The position numbers were made by a program, and so were the translations under genes. 64,000 bases of DNA. It comes from Caprella mutica (taxonomy: Eukaryota > Arthropoda > Malacostraca > Amphipoda > Caprellidae). The DNA lies in the NCBI GenBank assembly GCA_947561585.1, contig CANNZV010002310.1, forward strand, positions 40,215-104,214, read 5' to 3'. Positions 10,700 through 22,688 of this stretch are shown here, piece after piece. The notes under the pieces were generated by a model, which saw only the letters and a program-made list of their open reading frames with translations, was not told the origin of the DNA and did not search any database. Each line of letters starts with the position of its first letter. Positions within the stretch are counted from its first letter, which is position 1.

Positions 10700-12660
10700 T
10701 CATCTATGCTGTGTCTCCTCCTTAGGTCCTCCAACTCTGGGTATTGCACCCATATATGTCTTGGACATATTCTCCTAAGAATATGTACCTCTTCTAAGCT
10801 CGGTACAACCTGGTCCGTGCCGTCTCACTCCTGTCCACCATCCTCTCCCACCTGCGCAGCTCTGTGTGGTGTCAGCCTGGAATTGGGCCAGTCTCACTCG
10901 TTGTATTCTCTTGAGGTGTTCTTTCTCCTCATCTTCCATCGAGCTGGTTTTATAGACCTCTCTTAGTCTAGGATATAATAGTGTTCTTACCATCTTTAGC
11001 TCTCTTTCAATGACCGCCTCTCGGGAGCTCCAAAGATGGTAATTCCATCCAGATTCATGCCAACCTCTTCGGCTGCAATTACGTCTGCCATTTCGTTGTC
11101 GGGAAGGCCACAGTGACTAAGAACCCAGCATATCTGTGTGCTTCTGTCCCCATCGTGCAACCTCCACAGTATTTCCTGCAGCGATCAGACTTCTGGTAGT
11201 ATGGCCTCCCCCAGTATTTCGTCTACTAGGGATCTGTTGTCATTGATAATGGTTGCGATCTCCCTTATCTGATCTCTTTCAAGCCACATTGCTACTTCCT
11301 GCATTGTGACCGTCCCTGTTTAGAAAGAGCTGCAGTACTCTGTCGCAGCTACAGCCCATTGGATTTCAACTATCTCTCCTCTAGATACCAAAACCTTTGC
11401 TCCTTCCAATATCCATCTGTGAATATCACCACCTCGGACTGGTTGCCATGATTTACGGATATATTCCTCGCTTTAGCGTCTTCGAATCGGCTCTTCTCAT
11501 CCATCTTGGTTGCCACATCCTACACATAGGCCGTGAACGTAAACCATGGGTTATATTTCACATCAAGAAAAGTGGGTGTTACACATTATCTCGCCTCCAG
11601 CAGCTGCGTCTCTGCTGAGTCCGTCTTCTTCGTCTCTCCTTCCTTAATTTGGCAAGAAAAACTTCTTCTCCGAGGCTTATTAATTGTTGGGTTGCCACCC
11701 ACTCCTGGGGTTGCAGGGCATTCATCAGAACTCCCATGCCTGCAGTGATCTTCTCGCATTCCCTTCTCCAGTCCCTCTTATTCGTTCGTATGACCACTGT
11801 ATTTGCTGCCGTTCTCCTCCTAAAAGCGTCGTTCTTGATTTCAATTAATCTTTCATAATTGATCAGAGCAGCTGTCTCAAGGCGAGCCTCAATTGAGTCG
11901 AACAATACCTCTCTCTCTCAGTGGTTTCCACCGGTTTGATCTTTTTTAAGCAAACAATGGCCCTTGCAGCAATTCTCTGTCTTCTCTCTAGCTTATCCAT
12001 ATTTGTGGGTGATATCCATGGGGACCAGGCCGATGACCCATATTCACCCAGTGAATGAATATATCCTCCAGCCCAAGCAAGTCTGCTTTTCCCATAAACC
12101 CTCAGGATTCAGCTCCTCTCCTCCATCTTGGCAGCCACATTCTCTAGGTGGTCACTTCACCTGATCAACTGTTCTATTTCGGCATGCATAGTGTTTGATG
12201 CTACTACTTTGTTTCTATCAGAGAACGCCAGCGGCAGATTGTCAACAAAAGCCCTCACGAGCGTTTCCTCCCCAAGTTGTCATAGCGTATCATCTATGAA
12301 CAAAGAGAAATGTACTGGAATCAGTACAGCTCCTTGAAACAGTAACTACTATCACAGTCCATCTGTGATGAAGGCAGTCTCTCTATCACCATCATGTTGT
12401 ACGGTGATATGCTGCTGCTGTACGACTCAATGAGATCTGGTGCGGCGATCTGCATCCCGTCCTTCCCTCCACTTTGATGTAGTGTGTTAGTTTCCCGTCG
12501 TTGATAGTTATCAGGCCATTGTCTTGGAAAAGGTTTTCCAGGGCCTTCCCTCTCTCATTAGTTGTGGCCACTGTGTCCCATTGGATGCGTGCGATAAAAT
12601 TGCCGCACCAGATCTCATTGGGCCCGATCGGGAGAGGTCTCGTATAATCATCTGCCTCTG
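10700..12660 (-). pseudogene. Non-LTR retrotransposon ORF2 remnant: endonuclease, RT, RNase H
   Basis: Reading the minus strand from high to low coordinates: 12400-12660 gives an endonuclease-like tail (NEIWCGNFIARIQWDT, LENLFQDNGLITINDG). 12170-12350 gives an RT core (AVLIPV, then VRAFVDNLPLAF at the place of the usual YADD box). 11900-12160 gives a thumb-like tract (DKLERRQRIAARAI). 11420-11500 contains VVIFTDG, the first RNase H aspartate box. 11020-11130 contains HCGLPDNEMAD, the last RNase H box. Domains are in LINE order but the N-terminal RT is missing and there are several stops and frameshifts. R1/Jockey-like affinity is inferred from motif style. It encodes no functional protein. 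Confidence 0.72.
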
Positions 12661-13342
12661 AGCTTTTTCATGCTTCTACCCATGAATGTTTATGATACTG
12701 GGGGATCCTCCTTCTTCCATGTGGGCTGCAACCTTCTGGGCTTCTATATTGCTAGGCAGTTCATAATATTATGCTCTCTCTTCATATCCTACACTGCTCA
12801 TGACGTAAGTCACGAGGCCCCCACCTGATTGCCGGCTGACCTGATTGATATGCTTACCTGATTGCAGGCTGTTAGGGACTGCCCTGCGGTACCAATCACA
12901 TTCCTCCCCTTGCACCCCTGGCATCGACGCATATCAATAACTACCCTCGCTTTTCAAAAGCCTGGCACCTTTGGGTTGATGATTGATGATTTGAGGTATC
13001 TTCGAAGTTGGATAGTTTCCCATCCCCAAAGCACACCCAACATCTGTAGATATCTTCTGGGAAGTGATGCCGATCTTGTGCTGCACTGTTACTGAATATT
13101 ACTATGAACTGATACCAATAACAACCTGAATAAATAGTTGTTATACATGATGAAAACTTCGATTGATGACTGCTCTCCAAGCTATAATCAGAGATTTGAG
13201 AAGATTACGGTACACAGGCTGCTATCTAACATATTAATATATTCCATACTGCTGTACGGATATTTGTTTTATAAGGTGCTTCATATTCAAGTACTTATAT
13301 ATATAAATATAAGTAAATATATATATAAGTATTATCATATAT
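12661..13342. other. Possible 5' remnant of the LINE, otherwise unassigned
   Basis: GC-richer sequence continues to about 13050 and then falls to AT-rich. The minus strand holds a cysteine-bearing stretch (RCWVCFGDG, QRCQAFEKR) that could be a degraded gag-type zinc knuckle region of the same retrotransposon, but the cysteine spacing is not convincing. Confidence 0.3.
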
Positions 13343-13351
13343 ATAATATAT

Positions 13352-14443
13352 CGTGCATGGACATTTCGTCCACAGACAATTCGTCCACGAAATGCTTTAT
13401 TTTGTATTACAATTATAATGTGTAGTGTGCATATTGTTTATTCTATATTATTTATAATATTTTTCAATATAAAAGTAGAAAACACCCATTTTTGATGGTC
13501 TTTGCCTTAATTCTTATCGCAATCTTCTTCTCCTGCTCCTACTGGCCGGCAACAGAAAAATAATTAAACTGAATACTTTATTCAATTATTACAGGTAGGC
13601 CTCGCTTTTATTGTACCTCGGTCTTATAAAATCTGTAATAATAGCGATGCATGTTTTGTAGATATTATAGTACATAAACATAGAAAACGGAAACATTTTT
13701 TTCTATATATACAATAACTTTAATTATTTACGGTGTATTTTCACAATAACTACCATAAACATCAATATTAGTAGGCACTCAGATTAGCTTATTGGAAGCA
13801 TTATTGCTTCAGAAATTAGTTTTTATGACAGATTTTTTTCAACAGTGACTACATAAAATACATACATGTATATTATACTACTAAACAATTGATTGATAAT
13901 TAAATGTGATATAAAGTAAATAGCTAGATATTGGTACTGTTTTGTGCTACGTTAAATTATATAAACGTAAACGCGTCCGTGCTTTCGGACTGTTCCATAT
14001 TTCCATAAAAGTATACAAAATAATCAGTATCTACATCTATTGTAATTATTTTATTCTCATTCTTACATTTCCACTTTTAGTCTTGTTAATACCCTGTTAT
14101 TTCTTATTTCAGTTCCATATTTTGGATACTCATAACTGATTAATTTATGCAAAATATTAAACGAGGTAAATAATTTAATGATACAGTCAACCCGTTTAGC
14201 ATATCTAATTTCATAACTGTAATCGATAGGTATACATTTTTATATGTTCATATGAAATGTTTCGGCTTAAATCACTATAATAATATTATATATTTATACC
14301 TGGCTATTAATGTAATAGTAAAAAATAAAATGAAATATAGCCCATATGCACTTTAAAATACAAAATAAAGCAATTCGTGGACGAATTGTCCGGTGACGAA
14401 ATGTCCGTGGACGAGATGTCCGTGGACGAAATGTCCTAGACCC
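13352..14443. mobile_element. Motif-array inverted-repeat element, 9-bp target duplication (MULE-like)
   Basis: The left end reads CGTGCAT then GGACATTTCGTCCAC and a second phrase. The right end read inward is GGGTCTA then GGACATTTCGTCCAC, with four phrase copies between 14372 and 14436. The 15 bases after the degenerate 7-mer are identical at the two ends. The flanks are ATAATATAT (13343-13351 and 14444-14452), although this duplication is low-complexity. No transposase remains. Internal sequence includes part of a pogo/Tigger-like repeat. It is 1092 bp. Confidence 0.8.
13592..14310 (+). mobile_element. pogo/Tigger-like repeat fragment inside the motif-array element
   Basis: The start CAGGTAGGCCTCGCTTTTAT resembles the pogo/Tigger terminal repeat, and the internal word acatagaaaacgga recurs in the copies at 25686 and 39480. 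The stretch 14180-14310 also matches 35650-35790. A right terminus was not found, so the end is approximate. Confidence 0.4.
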
Positions 14444-14573
14444 ATAATATATATATTAATTAATATATACATGTTTTAATTCTTTTAACCTATCAGGAAA
14501 CCTTATATTTAATGAATCAATAATGAAAAATGCATTATTTGGTTGCAAAACGTGAATTTTATTACAAATGAAA

Positions 14574-14755
14574 ATATTGACCTTCTATTTCTTGACTGAA
14601 AGGCAGAAAATCAGGCCGTATAATTAAGTAAGCCATGCCCCAGCTTTCTTGATAATCAACAGAATATCCCCAAATTGTTTGATATCAACAGAATATCCCC
14701 AGCTTTCTTGGTAATCAACAGAATGTCCCCAGCTTGTTTGATATCATCAAGAAAT
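14574..14755 (-). repeat. Dispersed repeat with 32-bp motif array (copy 2)
   Basis: This is the inverse copy of the repeat at 7566-7677 plus 9054-9090. It is uninterrupted here, reading cagaaaatcaggccgtataa followed by an array of four units around agaatatccccagctt. It supplies the empty-site reference that validates the MULE insertion at 7678-9044. Confidence 0.75.
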
Positions 14756-15872
14756 TGTTTCATCTTTTCTTAAATTCCATGCTTGGGGAAAATCGAATAA
14801 TGTTATTGCCTATCACTGCACTTCCTCCATACACTGCATTTACATTTTACAGGTAAAACTCGTTCATGTACAGGAAAGAGTCCGCTATGCAGATCAATGG
14901 ACGCTATGAATTACTGAGATTTTACTTAAGTTGGAGATTTAAACTGTGTAAGTTTTCTTTAACAGATTTCGAAGAAACGCTAATGAAGATGAACAATAAT
15001 ATTTCAGATTATTAATAAAGGAAATTGTTAAATGAAAATCTTATAATATTTGCATAACATACTTATATAAATGTACGAAATAATAAGGTAGGTATAACTG
15101 TCGCTTACAGTACTGTACATAATATGATAAAAAGGGTGTTATTTTTCAACTTCACTTACATAGATATTTATGTACCTACATGCAAACTAATATACATAGA
15201 TTAATAAATGACAGTTAATTAAACTGAACTCAATATAAAAATATATTATTCCATTTCCTTGTTATTATTTTTTGTTCGGTATAAAATAATAAAGTATATT
15301 TTGGTATATAATACAGAATAGTTACACCTTTTTTTAAATTTTTCTAATCACTTTTCTAATCAAAGAAAATGTAACGGAAAAGGGTAACTAAATCAAAATA
15401 CTTAAAATCTGAAAAACAATACATTAAGTGGTGATTGTATATTGTATTACCTCGGAGTATAATCAATGTTTTCCTGAATAGTTGACAGACGAACAAAATA
15501 TTTGTTAAACCATATAATTTAAAGAGGTCGTTGTAGCAATTTGCTGTCCGGAAGAACGGACTATTTTTCTCCTTTGTAGAGGGGTGTCTGTTCAAAGATC
15601 GTTCGATGTACGAGCTTTACCTGAGCACTGATTCACATTTATTTACATTAAATAAGTTTCAATTCGTAAATAGAGGAGTGTATTTAACTTCACGTTTCTA
15701 AAAAACATCCTAATGCCATTTTTAATAGAAATTTTGAAATCAAATGTCAAATAAATTATATAAATCAAGCAATTTTATTCCAATTTGAATTTTTTTTAAA
15801 TAGTTCTAATTTTACCATTACAATATTTAGGTGAAGTACTATCTCGATAATTTATTACAATGATTCTTAATT
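14756..15872. other. AT-rich noncoding stretch
   Basis: Nothing recognised. A 79-codon minus frame at 15356-15595 has no domain and no supporting signals. Confidence 0.4.
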
Positions 15873-16306
15873 GGATCTTTTCTGTTTGCTGAACGCATTT
15901 GAAAATAATGAAATCAATGCAAATAGTATTATATCACTGACCTATGATTTATGAGGACATCTTCCTTGATGATGAAGATGGAAATCTGAAGTGAATTTGA
16001 GAAACCTTAAAAATCGATATACTAATTAAATTAACGAGTAGAAATATAATTCTTATATGATCGAAAATGTGAAACTGTCCGATAACTAAGAACTTACCCC
16101 ATTATTCAACAGATCTGCTTACAAGTCCTCATAATGCCGATTTGTTCAAGGAAATTGTTATTATAATTATATTATTATTATTTTATTTTCATATGCGCCC
16201 AGAAAACAGAAACCTTTCTGAATACTTTATCCCATATTACAAGTCTGTGTTTTTTCTAACTTAATAATTCAATTTTGAAAGGCAGTACCTATGATACCAT
16301 TATTAA

Positions 16307-16882
16307 CTTCGCAGAATGCGGGAAGGTCATATTTTCATCGGCATTTATTTATATATTTATTTATTACTCATCTGTTATTCGCTTAACTGAAAATTTATAC
16401 AAACAAATTGCCTGAAATTTAGTGAAGCGATTGGTCCACGTTCAGTGACCTGCTGGTAGAATTTTGGGACCACCTAGTCAAAGGTCAAGGTCATGGTCAT
16501 TTATAACTCAAAAAGTATTGAACTATATTGCATGAAACTTGGTGGGACGATTGGTCAATATACAGGAACCATTTTGTTAGATTTTGGGAGCGATCGGGTC
16601 AAGGTCAAGGCCATTTGTAACTCAACAACTCCAAAAGTAGTCAACCAAATTGTCTGAAATTTGATTGGACGATTGGTCAATGTTCAGGAACGTTCTGGTA
16701 GAATTTTGAAAGCGATTCGGTCAAAGGTCAAGGTCATTAATAACTCGATAACTCAAAAAGTATTGTATGAAACTTGGTGGGACGATTGGTTATTATTCAG
16801 TTAGCAGTTTCTTTAATTTTGGGAGAGAACGGGTCAAAGCGGAGGCGAAGGTATGCGCTCTACCGAGTGCACATAATCTAGT
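16307..16882 (+). mobile_element. Helitron-like nonautonomous repeat, copy 1
   Basis: It begins near cttcgcagaatgcggg. It holds three to four degenerate units of about 120 bp (aactcaaaaagtatt .. gggacgattggtcaat .. ttttgggagcga .. ggtcaaggtca). It ends with a small hairpin (tgcgctc tacc gagtgca), then cataat and CTAGT followed by T. A terminal CTRRT after a short hairpin and the absence of target duplication are Helitron hallmarks. Three more copies are at 25974, 30571 and 43837. Confidence 0.7.
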
Positions 16883-16896
16883 ATTTTATTATTTTA

Positions 16897-17386
16897 CTAG
16901 AGTACTTTTCCCGTTATAAATAACGGGTCATCATCAATACCAAATTATTATCAGTTATTAGGTTACTTTTAATGAATTCAATTTAACCCTTTAGCGACCA
17001 GGTGGACACTCGTGTCTCCTTTCATATAGTAGTCCCTGGCCATATGTGTCCTCTTCAATTTATTTTTAATAATTTAAAAAAAATCATCAAATGATTTTTA
17101 TATCCTCACTGATGTCTAAACTCAAAAAAAAAGTTATCAAAGATTTTATTCAAAGTCAGAAAAACAAAAAAGTGGCTCGCTAAAGGGTTAAATTAAATTC
17201 TCTCTGCATAGTCTAATTTATTTTATATATAAAATACATTTAAAAATTGAATAAAAACAAAGGATTTTAAATGTCAAGTCAATATATTCCCGTGCTTATC
17301 ATAGTTACATTCTTCATGTTTAATACCCGTAGTAAATAAATAGATAAATAAATAACAAACACACGAGGGAAATTATTATTATAGAT
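16897..17386 (+). repeat. Dispersed hairpin repeat, copy 2, interrupted
   Basis: It matches 9472-9747 from ctagagtac through the cccgttataaataacggg hairpin to attattatagat. The two halves are separated by the TTAA-flanked element at 16987-17187. Confidence 0.7.
16987..17187. mobile_element. piggyBac-type MITE, TTAA flanked
   Basis: The terminal inverted repeat CCCTTTAGCGA at both ends is bounded by TTAA (16983-16986 and 17188-17191). TTAA duplication with a CCC start is the piggyBac signature. It is 201 bp with no coding capacity. The uninterrupted sequence in the sister repeat at 9472-9747 supports its being an insertion. Confidence 0.82.
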
Positions 17387-17426
17387 TTTCATTATTTTCA
17401 AATGCACCCAGCAAACAGAAAAGATC

Positions 17427-18699
17427 CTGATTCTCTACCCACAATTTTCTGCCACACAAAAAAAAATGTCATCAATGATTAGAGTCTTTGTATCATTGGA
17501 TTACTCAGTTACCATCACTACACAAACCAGAGTTTCTCATTATCTGTCAATAATTATTAGCTTGACCATTGCTAACCCGCCAACTGTGGTGCTGGTTATT
17601 AAATTTTACCCTTAAATTTAAATACCGCCCAAAAGTCAATAAATTACCTAAGCCCCAATCATATTTTACCAACATCAATCTTCTTCATAAAAATACAGCT
17701 CATCATTTCTAAAAAAAATAAACATTCAGCCGTTTCAAATAACACTAATGCATTTTACTAAGGATTAAATAAGTCTCAAGAGAGTTTGAAACTGAAAGTG
17801 TTGCTGTCGCTGCTGTGGTATATTGTTCCAAATTAACCATTGGTTATTGTACAGACACAAAAAGAAAAGATTATTCAACTGACGAGGATAAAATTGGTTA
17901 TCGGTCAGAATAATTCTCCATCCAGTATAATTATAATGTATATACAATTTCAATTTTCTAATAATACTCAAATATCTTTGGTAATATATACTATGAAACA
18001 GTTATATTTCTAACAAAAATAGAGGTTTTTACTATCGTTGAAATAAACAGAATAATTTGAGATTAAATATCTAAAACTGTTAGCAATATCTTCAGTTTCC
18101 AAATATGCTAATTCATAAGTCGAAAAGTGAGTTTTACATTTGCGATACTAGACTGAAATATTTTCTGACAGATACATTTTGTGCTTTCGTTATCAACCTT
18201 CGAGCGGAATATCCTTGCCTTGCAAAACTGCAGTCTTTTCCACACAATTTCGCAATGTGAAAAGAATTTGATCTTCAATAAGAATGGAAATAATGTTTTA
18301 CTATTCAGGGAACGTTTCTGCTGAGTTACACTAACATATTCAACCAATATTTAACATAAACTGAAATAATTGTTATGATCAACTTATTTTAAGACTAAAC
18401 TTGAATCAATTAAATTGGAAATTCAATTCATTCTTTTAATTGGTTGGCCAAACTTAAAGTAAATTGATAATATTAAAAATAATCATTCAAAACAGTAATT
18501 TTCCTCTACCTCCATGTTATATATTTTCGGTGTAATTAAATTCCTTACTATTTTCGTGATACTAACTTCAATTATCTTGCGTATAATCCAATTATAAATT
18601 CATCACATCTCACATGCTTCTTTGGAGATCGCTTAACGTACCCATTGCACTTTCTGAGAAAATTTGATGTATAATCGAGTAGCGACTATTATTATTCAA
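17427..18699. other. AT-rich noncoding stretch
   Basis: Nothing recognised. Short frames at 17765-17971 and 18108-18347 on the minus strand show no domain. Confidence 0.4.
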
Positions 18700-18703
18700 T
18701 TAA

Positions 18704-19215
18704 AGGTCCTCTCCACTCTAAATTTAAATAATTCTGGAATTACTTTAAATTGGTAGAGCTAATGTTATATAACAGTTAACAGAAAAGAAATCGATCGAGT
18801 ATTCTGTTAATACTTAATTATATAAGAAATATTCACATTCAACTTTCACTCTTTCTAAGATTCAATAGAAGAACAAGGCTGCATTCCAACATGTCACGAA
18901 TTATCGTAAATTTAATGGTAATTAGGTACATAGGTTCACTTTTAGGTACCTATAATTTTTTTAGGGTAATGGTATTTAGATAGCGGTATAGGTAGCCATT
19001 TATAATATGTCTAAAAGCTTTATTATAATTATGCATTTTTCAAGTTTCAATGAATTCTTTTTTTTCGCTTGAAATTCTGAGGGTGGAAGAAATTAAGAAA
19101 TAAAACATATTATAATAAAACTATAGAATAAAATAGGAAATGGTTCGCACTTTTATAAGCAGTAACATTAGCTCTAATAAAGAGAGTAATAAAGAAATTA
19201 GAGTGGAGTGGACCT
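18704..19215. mobile_element. TTAA-flanked inverted-repeat element (512 bp)
   Basis: The termini AGGTCCTCTCCACTCTAA (left) and AGGTCCACTCCACTCTAA (right, reversed) are flanked by TTAA (18700-18703 and 19216-19219). The TTAA target suits piggyBac-type transposition. It has no coding capacity. Confidence 0.72.
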
Positions 19216-19409
19216 TTAAATTACAAAAACTGAGAAGATATTTGCATCATAGGTTGATTTAAATCATACCAAAAAATAAAATGGAGGTTTGTGTGTGCAA
19301 TAATTCAAGTTAAATTATTCCAATGATTGAAATAAACAGCGGGACATCAGCTCTTATAATGTTTAAGTTGGGGAAATATACAGATGTATTGGCGATATGA
19401 AGACTGAAC

Positions 19410-19748
19410 TGTTGGAATTTTAGTTTAAATGTATTACACACTCTTATATATGTTTAATGTTAACTTCCTGTTAGATTAGCTGAGCTATATTAATTACCTA
19501 TTGTTTAAATAACAATGTATTACTTTTATGAGACACGGACTTAAGGGTTAAAGTCCGATCACAGTTCCGGTGCGTCTTAAATACCATCGTATGTCAATTC
19601 TTAAGACAGTCTGTCTTTTACATTACTCAGTGAGAGATGTGCTTCACTCATCTCTCTAATATACTTCTAACTGTAAAACATATTACTCTTTAAATAAACT
19701 CTATGTCTTAACGTTGTTAACCCACTATAATTTAACCTAATTCTAACA
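19410..19748 (+). repeat. copia 5' LTR (339 bp)
   Basis: It runs from TGTTGGAATT to ATTCTAACA, the TG..CA ends of an LTR. It contains the aataaa-like taaataaact near its end and a short inverted word (aagacagtctgtctt). It drives transcription in an active element. Confidence 0.92.
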
Positions 19749-19762
19749 GGTTATGGGCCCAG
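19749..19762 (+). other. Primer-binding site, internal initiator tRNA-Met
   Basis: GGTTATGGGCCCAG directly follows the LTR. It is complementary to the anticodon-arm region of insect initiator tRNA-Met (CTGGGCCCATAACC), not to a tRNA 3' end. Drosophila copia uses the same half-tRNA primer. Confidence 0.88.
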
Positions 19763-20254
19763 AACGATGAGAGTTTATAAATCAAATTTTGTTTAAAAAC
19801 ACTTAGAAATATATTTCAGTAATCAAGTGACAATAAGTACAGTGAAAAAGTGTTAAGCTAAATGACACATATACGCACGAACGTTTGTGTAAGCATATCT
19901 TGCTAATGCGCTATTGAGGTCAATAATATTGACTGATATTTCGGTATGTACTTGTTTGTCTCGTATAATTATTCATTATTCTTTGCGGAAGAGGTGTCAA
20001 GAGAGGTCACAAATTACCTTTAAATCTGTGACCTTATCCTTTGGTAAACAGTCTTTCAACAAAAGGTTCTTGCGAACTAAGACTTGTGTTGCTGTTCCAA
20101 TTTGAATATTAATAATTATATTCTGTGAAGTTATTCTTATGAATTAGAATAATTATTCCTGATTAAATATCAATTCATTTAAACAGTAAATCAATTTAAC
20201 TGCTTTGTTTGTTTATGTTTGTTAAGTATTGAATGATAATAAATACTTGAAAAC

Positions 20255-21304
20255 ATGTCTTCAAATAAGTTACCGGGAATTGTTCCCCTAGACGGAAATA
20301 ATTACCCTACATGGAGGGTACAAATGAAAATGTACCTCTTAAGAGAGAAACTGATGGATATAGCTGATGGATCTAAACCAGTTCCACCAGATTCCTCTTC
20401 AACTGAGGTTAAGGATGCCTATGAAACTAAGAAGAATAAAGCTCTGGCAGATATAGTACTATCTATTTCACCGGATCAATTGTACTTAGTTGGACAACCC
20501 ACGGATCCACGCGTTGTCTGGACCACCCTTCAAGAAACGTTTCAGAAAAACACGTGGGCGAACAAATTTCGTCTGAAGAAGAAACTCTACAACTTAAAAT
20601 TGAAATCTCCCGAACTACTCAACTCCCATTTGAAAGAACTAACTGAAGTTTTTCAAGAGCTGGCCTTGTTGAATCAAGTGATCAGTGAAGAGGATAAAGT
20701 TATTTGTCTACTATCATCATTACCAGAGCAGTTTGAAGTGTTAGTTACTGCACTTGAAGCACAGTCAGACATTCCTAACTGGATTACCGTAGCTGACACA
20801 CTCCGGAGAGAAACTGAAAAGTTGAGTATTAAATCCAATGATGGTTTGGCATTATCAAATACACAGATTGATGCAGCAGTAAATAAACAGTCAATTAAGT
20901 GTCCTTTTTGTAAGAAATTAGGCCACGTGAAGAAAGACTGCTTTAAATTTAAACGGTATTCTCAAACTAACAGAACTCAAAATCAGCCAAATGATGTAAA
21001 CGTAAGTCATATAGAACTTAATCACACAATGTATGCTAATGATAGCGCTCTTTGTAACAAATATGACGACAGTAATATTTGGATAATAGATTCAGGCTCT
21101 TCATCACACATGAGTGGTGATAACAATTTATGTAGAGATTTTGCAAACATTACCAAACCTATCAATGTTCGAGGAGGCAATGGAGCTGTTTTGCAAGCTA
21201 TTTCACTAGGAAATGTTTCTGTTATTGTGAATATACCAGGTGGTGGAAGTAGAAAATGTACAATAAATGATGTATTATACATATGTGCCAAATCTAGCTT
21301 TTAA
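20255..21304 (+). pseudogene. copia gag and protease region
   Basis: The 349-codon frame begins MSSNKLPGIVPLDGNNYPTW, a typical copia gag start. An alpha-helical gag domain spans residues of about 15-200. A CCHC zinc knuckle (CPFCKKLGHVKKDC) lies near residue 215, and the protease active site WIIDSGSSSHM near residue 276. The frame is cut by a short indel just after VLYI, where the copia polyprotein should run on into the GAG-pre-integrase domain. In an intact element gag packages RNA and the protease matures the polyprotein. The ATG at 20255 is about 500 bp from the LTR, a normal leader length. Confidence 0.88.
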
Positions 21305-21378
21305 TCTACTATCAGTGTCAAAAATGACAAATAATAATTAATAAATCTATTATTTTTGAAAATGATAAATGTAAAATA

Positions 21379-22322
21379 TTGAACGAAAATAAAGAGTTAA
21401 TTGCTGTGGCTCACTGTGTTGGTCAACTCTATTATCTAAATACTTTAGTTCATAAAGCTGCTGTAACGGTTGATCAAAATAAAGTAAACCTTCTATGGCA
21501 TAGAAGGCTTGGTCATATAGGTAACGACAACTTGACTAAAATGATCCGAACTAAATCAGTAAATGGTCTGGATAGTAAATTAAAAGCTATAGAAGGTGTG
21601 TGTGAACACTGCTGTAATGGGAAAATGCATAAAATACCATTTTCTACAAGCATTACGAAAAATTGTAAACCTCTTGATTTAATCCACACAGATGTCTGGG
21701 GGAAAATTACTCCCACTTCCAGGGGTAATAATTCATATTTTCTGACCTTTATTGATCATGCTACTTGATACTCCTGGATATATGTTATTGCCCATAAGAG
21801 TGATGTGTTTCAGAAGTTTTTGGAATGGAAAGCAATGGTTGAAAATATTTACTAAAGGAAAATTAAAACCTTGCAGTCAGATAATGGAGGAGAATATACC
21901 TCAAATAAGTTTGAATCATATTTACGCAATGAAGGTATAATTCACCAGCAATCTATTCCTAAAACTCCTGAACAAAATGGGTTAGCTGAAAGATTTAATA
22001 GAACTATTATGGAAAAAGTTATATGTGTGTTATCTGATTCAGGAATTGATAAGGAATTCTGGGGGAAGCACTATATACTGCAAATTACCTTAATAATAGA
22101 TGCATTAATTCATTTTTAGTTAATAAAACTCCATATGAACCAAATGTAAAGCATGTAAATTTTTTTGGATGCACTGCTTATGCTCACATTTCTCGAGATG
22201 AACGATCAAAATTAGAAAATAAAGCTACCAAATGCCTGTTTCTTGGTTATGGCACTGTTACTAAAGGGTATAAGATGTATGATGTTGAATCTAAAAGAAT
22301 CTTCTATTCCAGGAATGTAACT
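21379..22322 (+). pseudogene. copia integrase region
   Basis: The HHCC zinc-binding domain is visible (LWHRRLGHIG .. CEHCCNGKMHKIPF). The catalytic core follows with its first aspartate (LIHTDVWG), second aspartate (SDNGGEY) and glutamate (PEQNGLAERFNRT). A tga replaces a codon just after TFIDHAT at 21767. A frame change occurs near 21850, another near 22080. The C-terminal part (FFGCTAYAHI, CLFLGYG) is recognisable to 22260. All three catalytic residues persist but no continuous protein can be made. Confidence 0.85.
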
Positions 22323-22616
22323 TTGTACAGAGACCTGGAATCGACTATGATGAAATTTTGCTCCTGTAGTTAGATTTGAATCGGTGCGAACCATGTTATC
22401 TTTAGCTGCTAAACAAAAATTATTTGTACATCACTTGGATGTCAATTCTGGTTTTTTAAATGGGGATCTTAAAGAAAACGTTTATATTAGACAGCCTACA
22501 GGCTATGTTCTACCAGGAAAAGAAGATTTAGTGTGCAAACTAAACAAATCTATGTATGGTTTAAAACAATCACCCAAATGTTGGAATGATTCTTTGATGC
22601 ATATCTTAAATCCTTA
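22323..22616 (+). pseudogene. copia reverse transcriptase, N-terminal part truncated
   Basis: After the integrase tail the sequence jumps directly to DYDE (about 22342), a motif that normally sits deep in the copia RT fingers. The intervening linker and the RT start (commonly 200-300 codons) are deleted. A one-base loss follows. The palm then continues with HHLDVNSGFLNGDL (first catalytic aspartate region) and YGLKQSPKCWN. A frameshift near 22600 ends the frame. Confidence 0.85.
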
Positions 22617-22688
22617 GGATTTATTCAGTCCTCTTGTGACTCATGTATTTATGTTAAAGTAATCAATGACTCACCATGCTTCATTTCT

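Larger units (their letters stand above)
15873..17426. mobile_element. Compound locus of the GGATC inverted-repeat family
   Basis: The left terminus GGATCTTTTCTGTTTGCTGA (15873) and the right terminus (17387-17426, reversed GGATCTTTTCTGTTTGCTGG, then gtgcatttgaaaataat) are of the same family as 8006-8439. A third, inward-facing terminus lies at 16190-16214. A Helitron-like repeat and the hairpin repeat sit between them. It may be one expanded element with nested insertions or two adjacent copies. No clear 8-bp duplication is seen at the outer ends. Confidence 0.55.

Noticed and set aside
15873..17426. Single element with 8-bp duplication
   Set aside because: The eight flanking bases (tcttaatt and ctgattct) do not match; reported as a compound locus instead.
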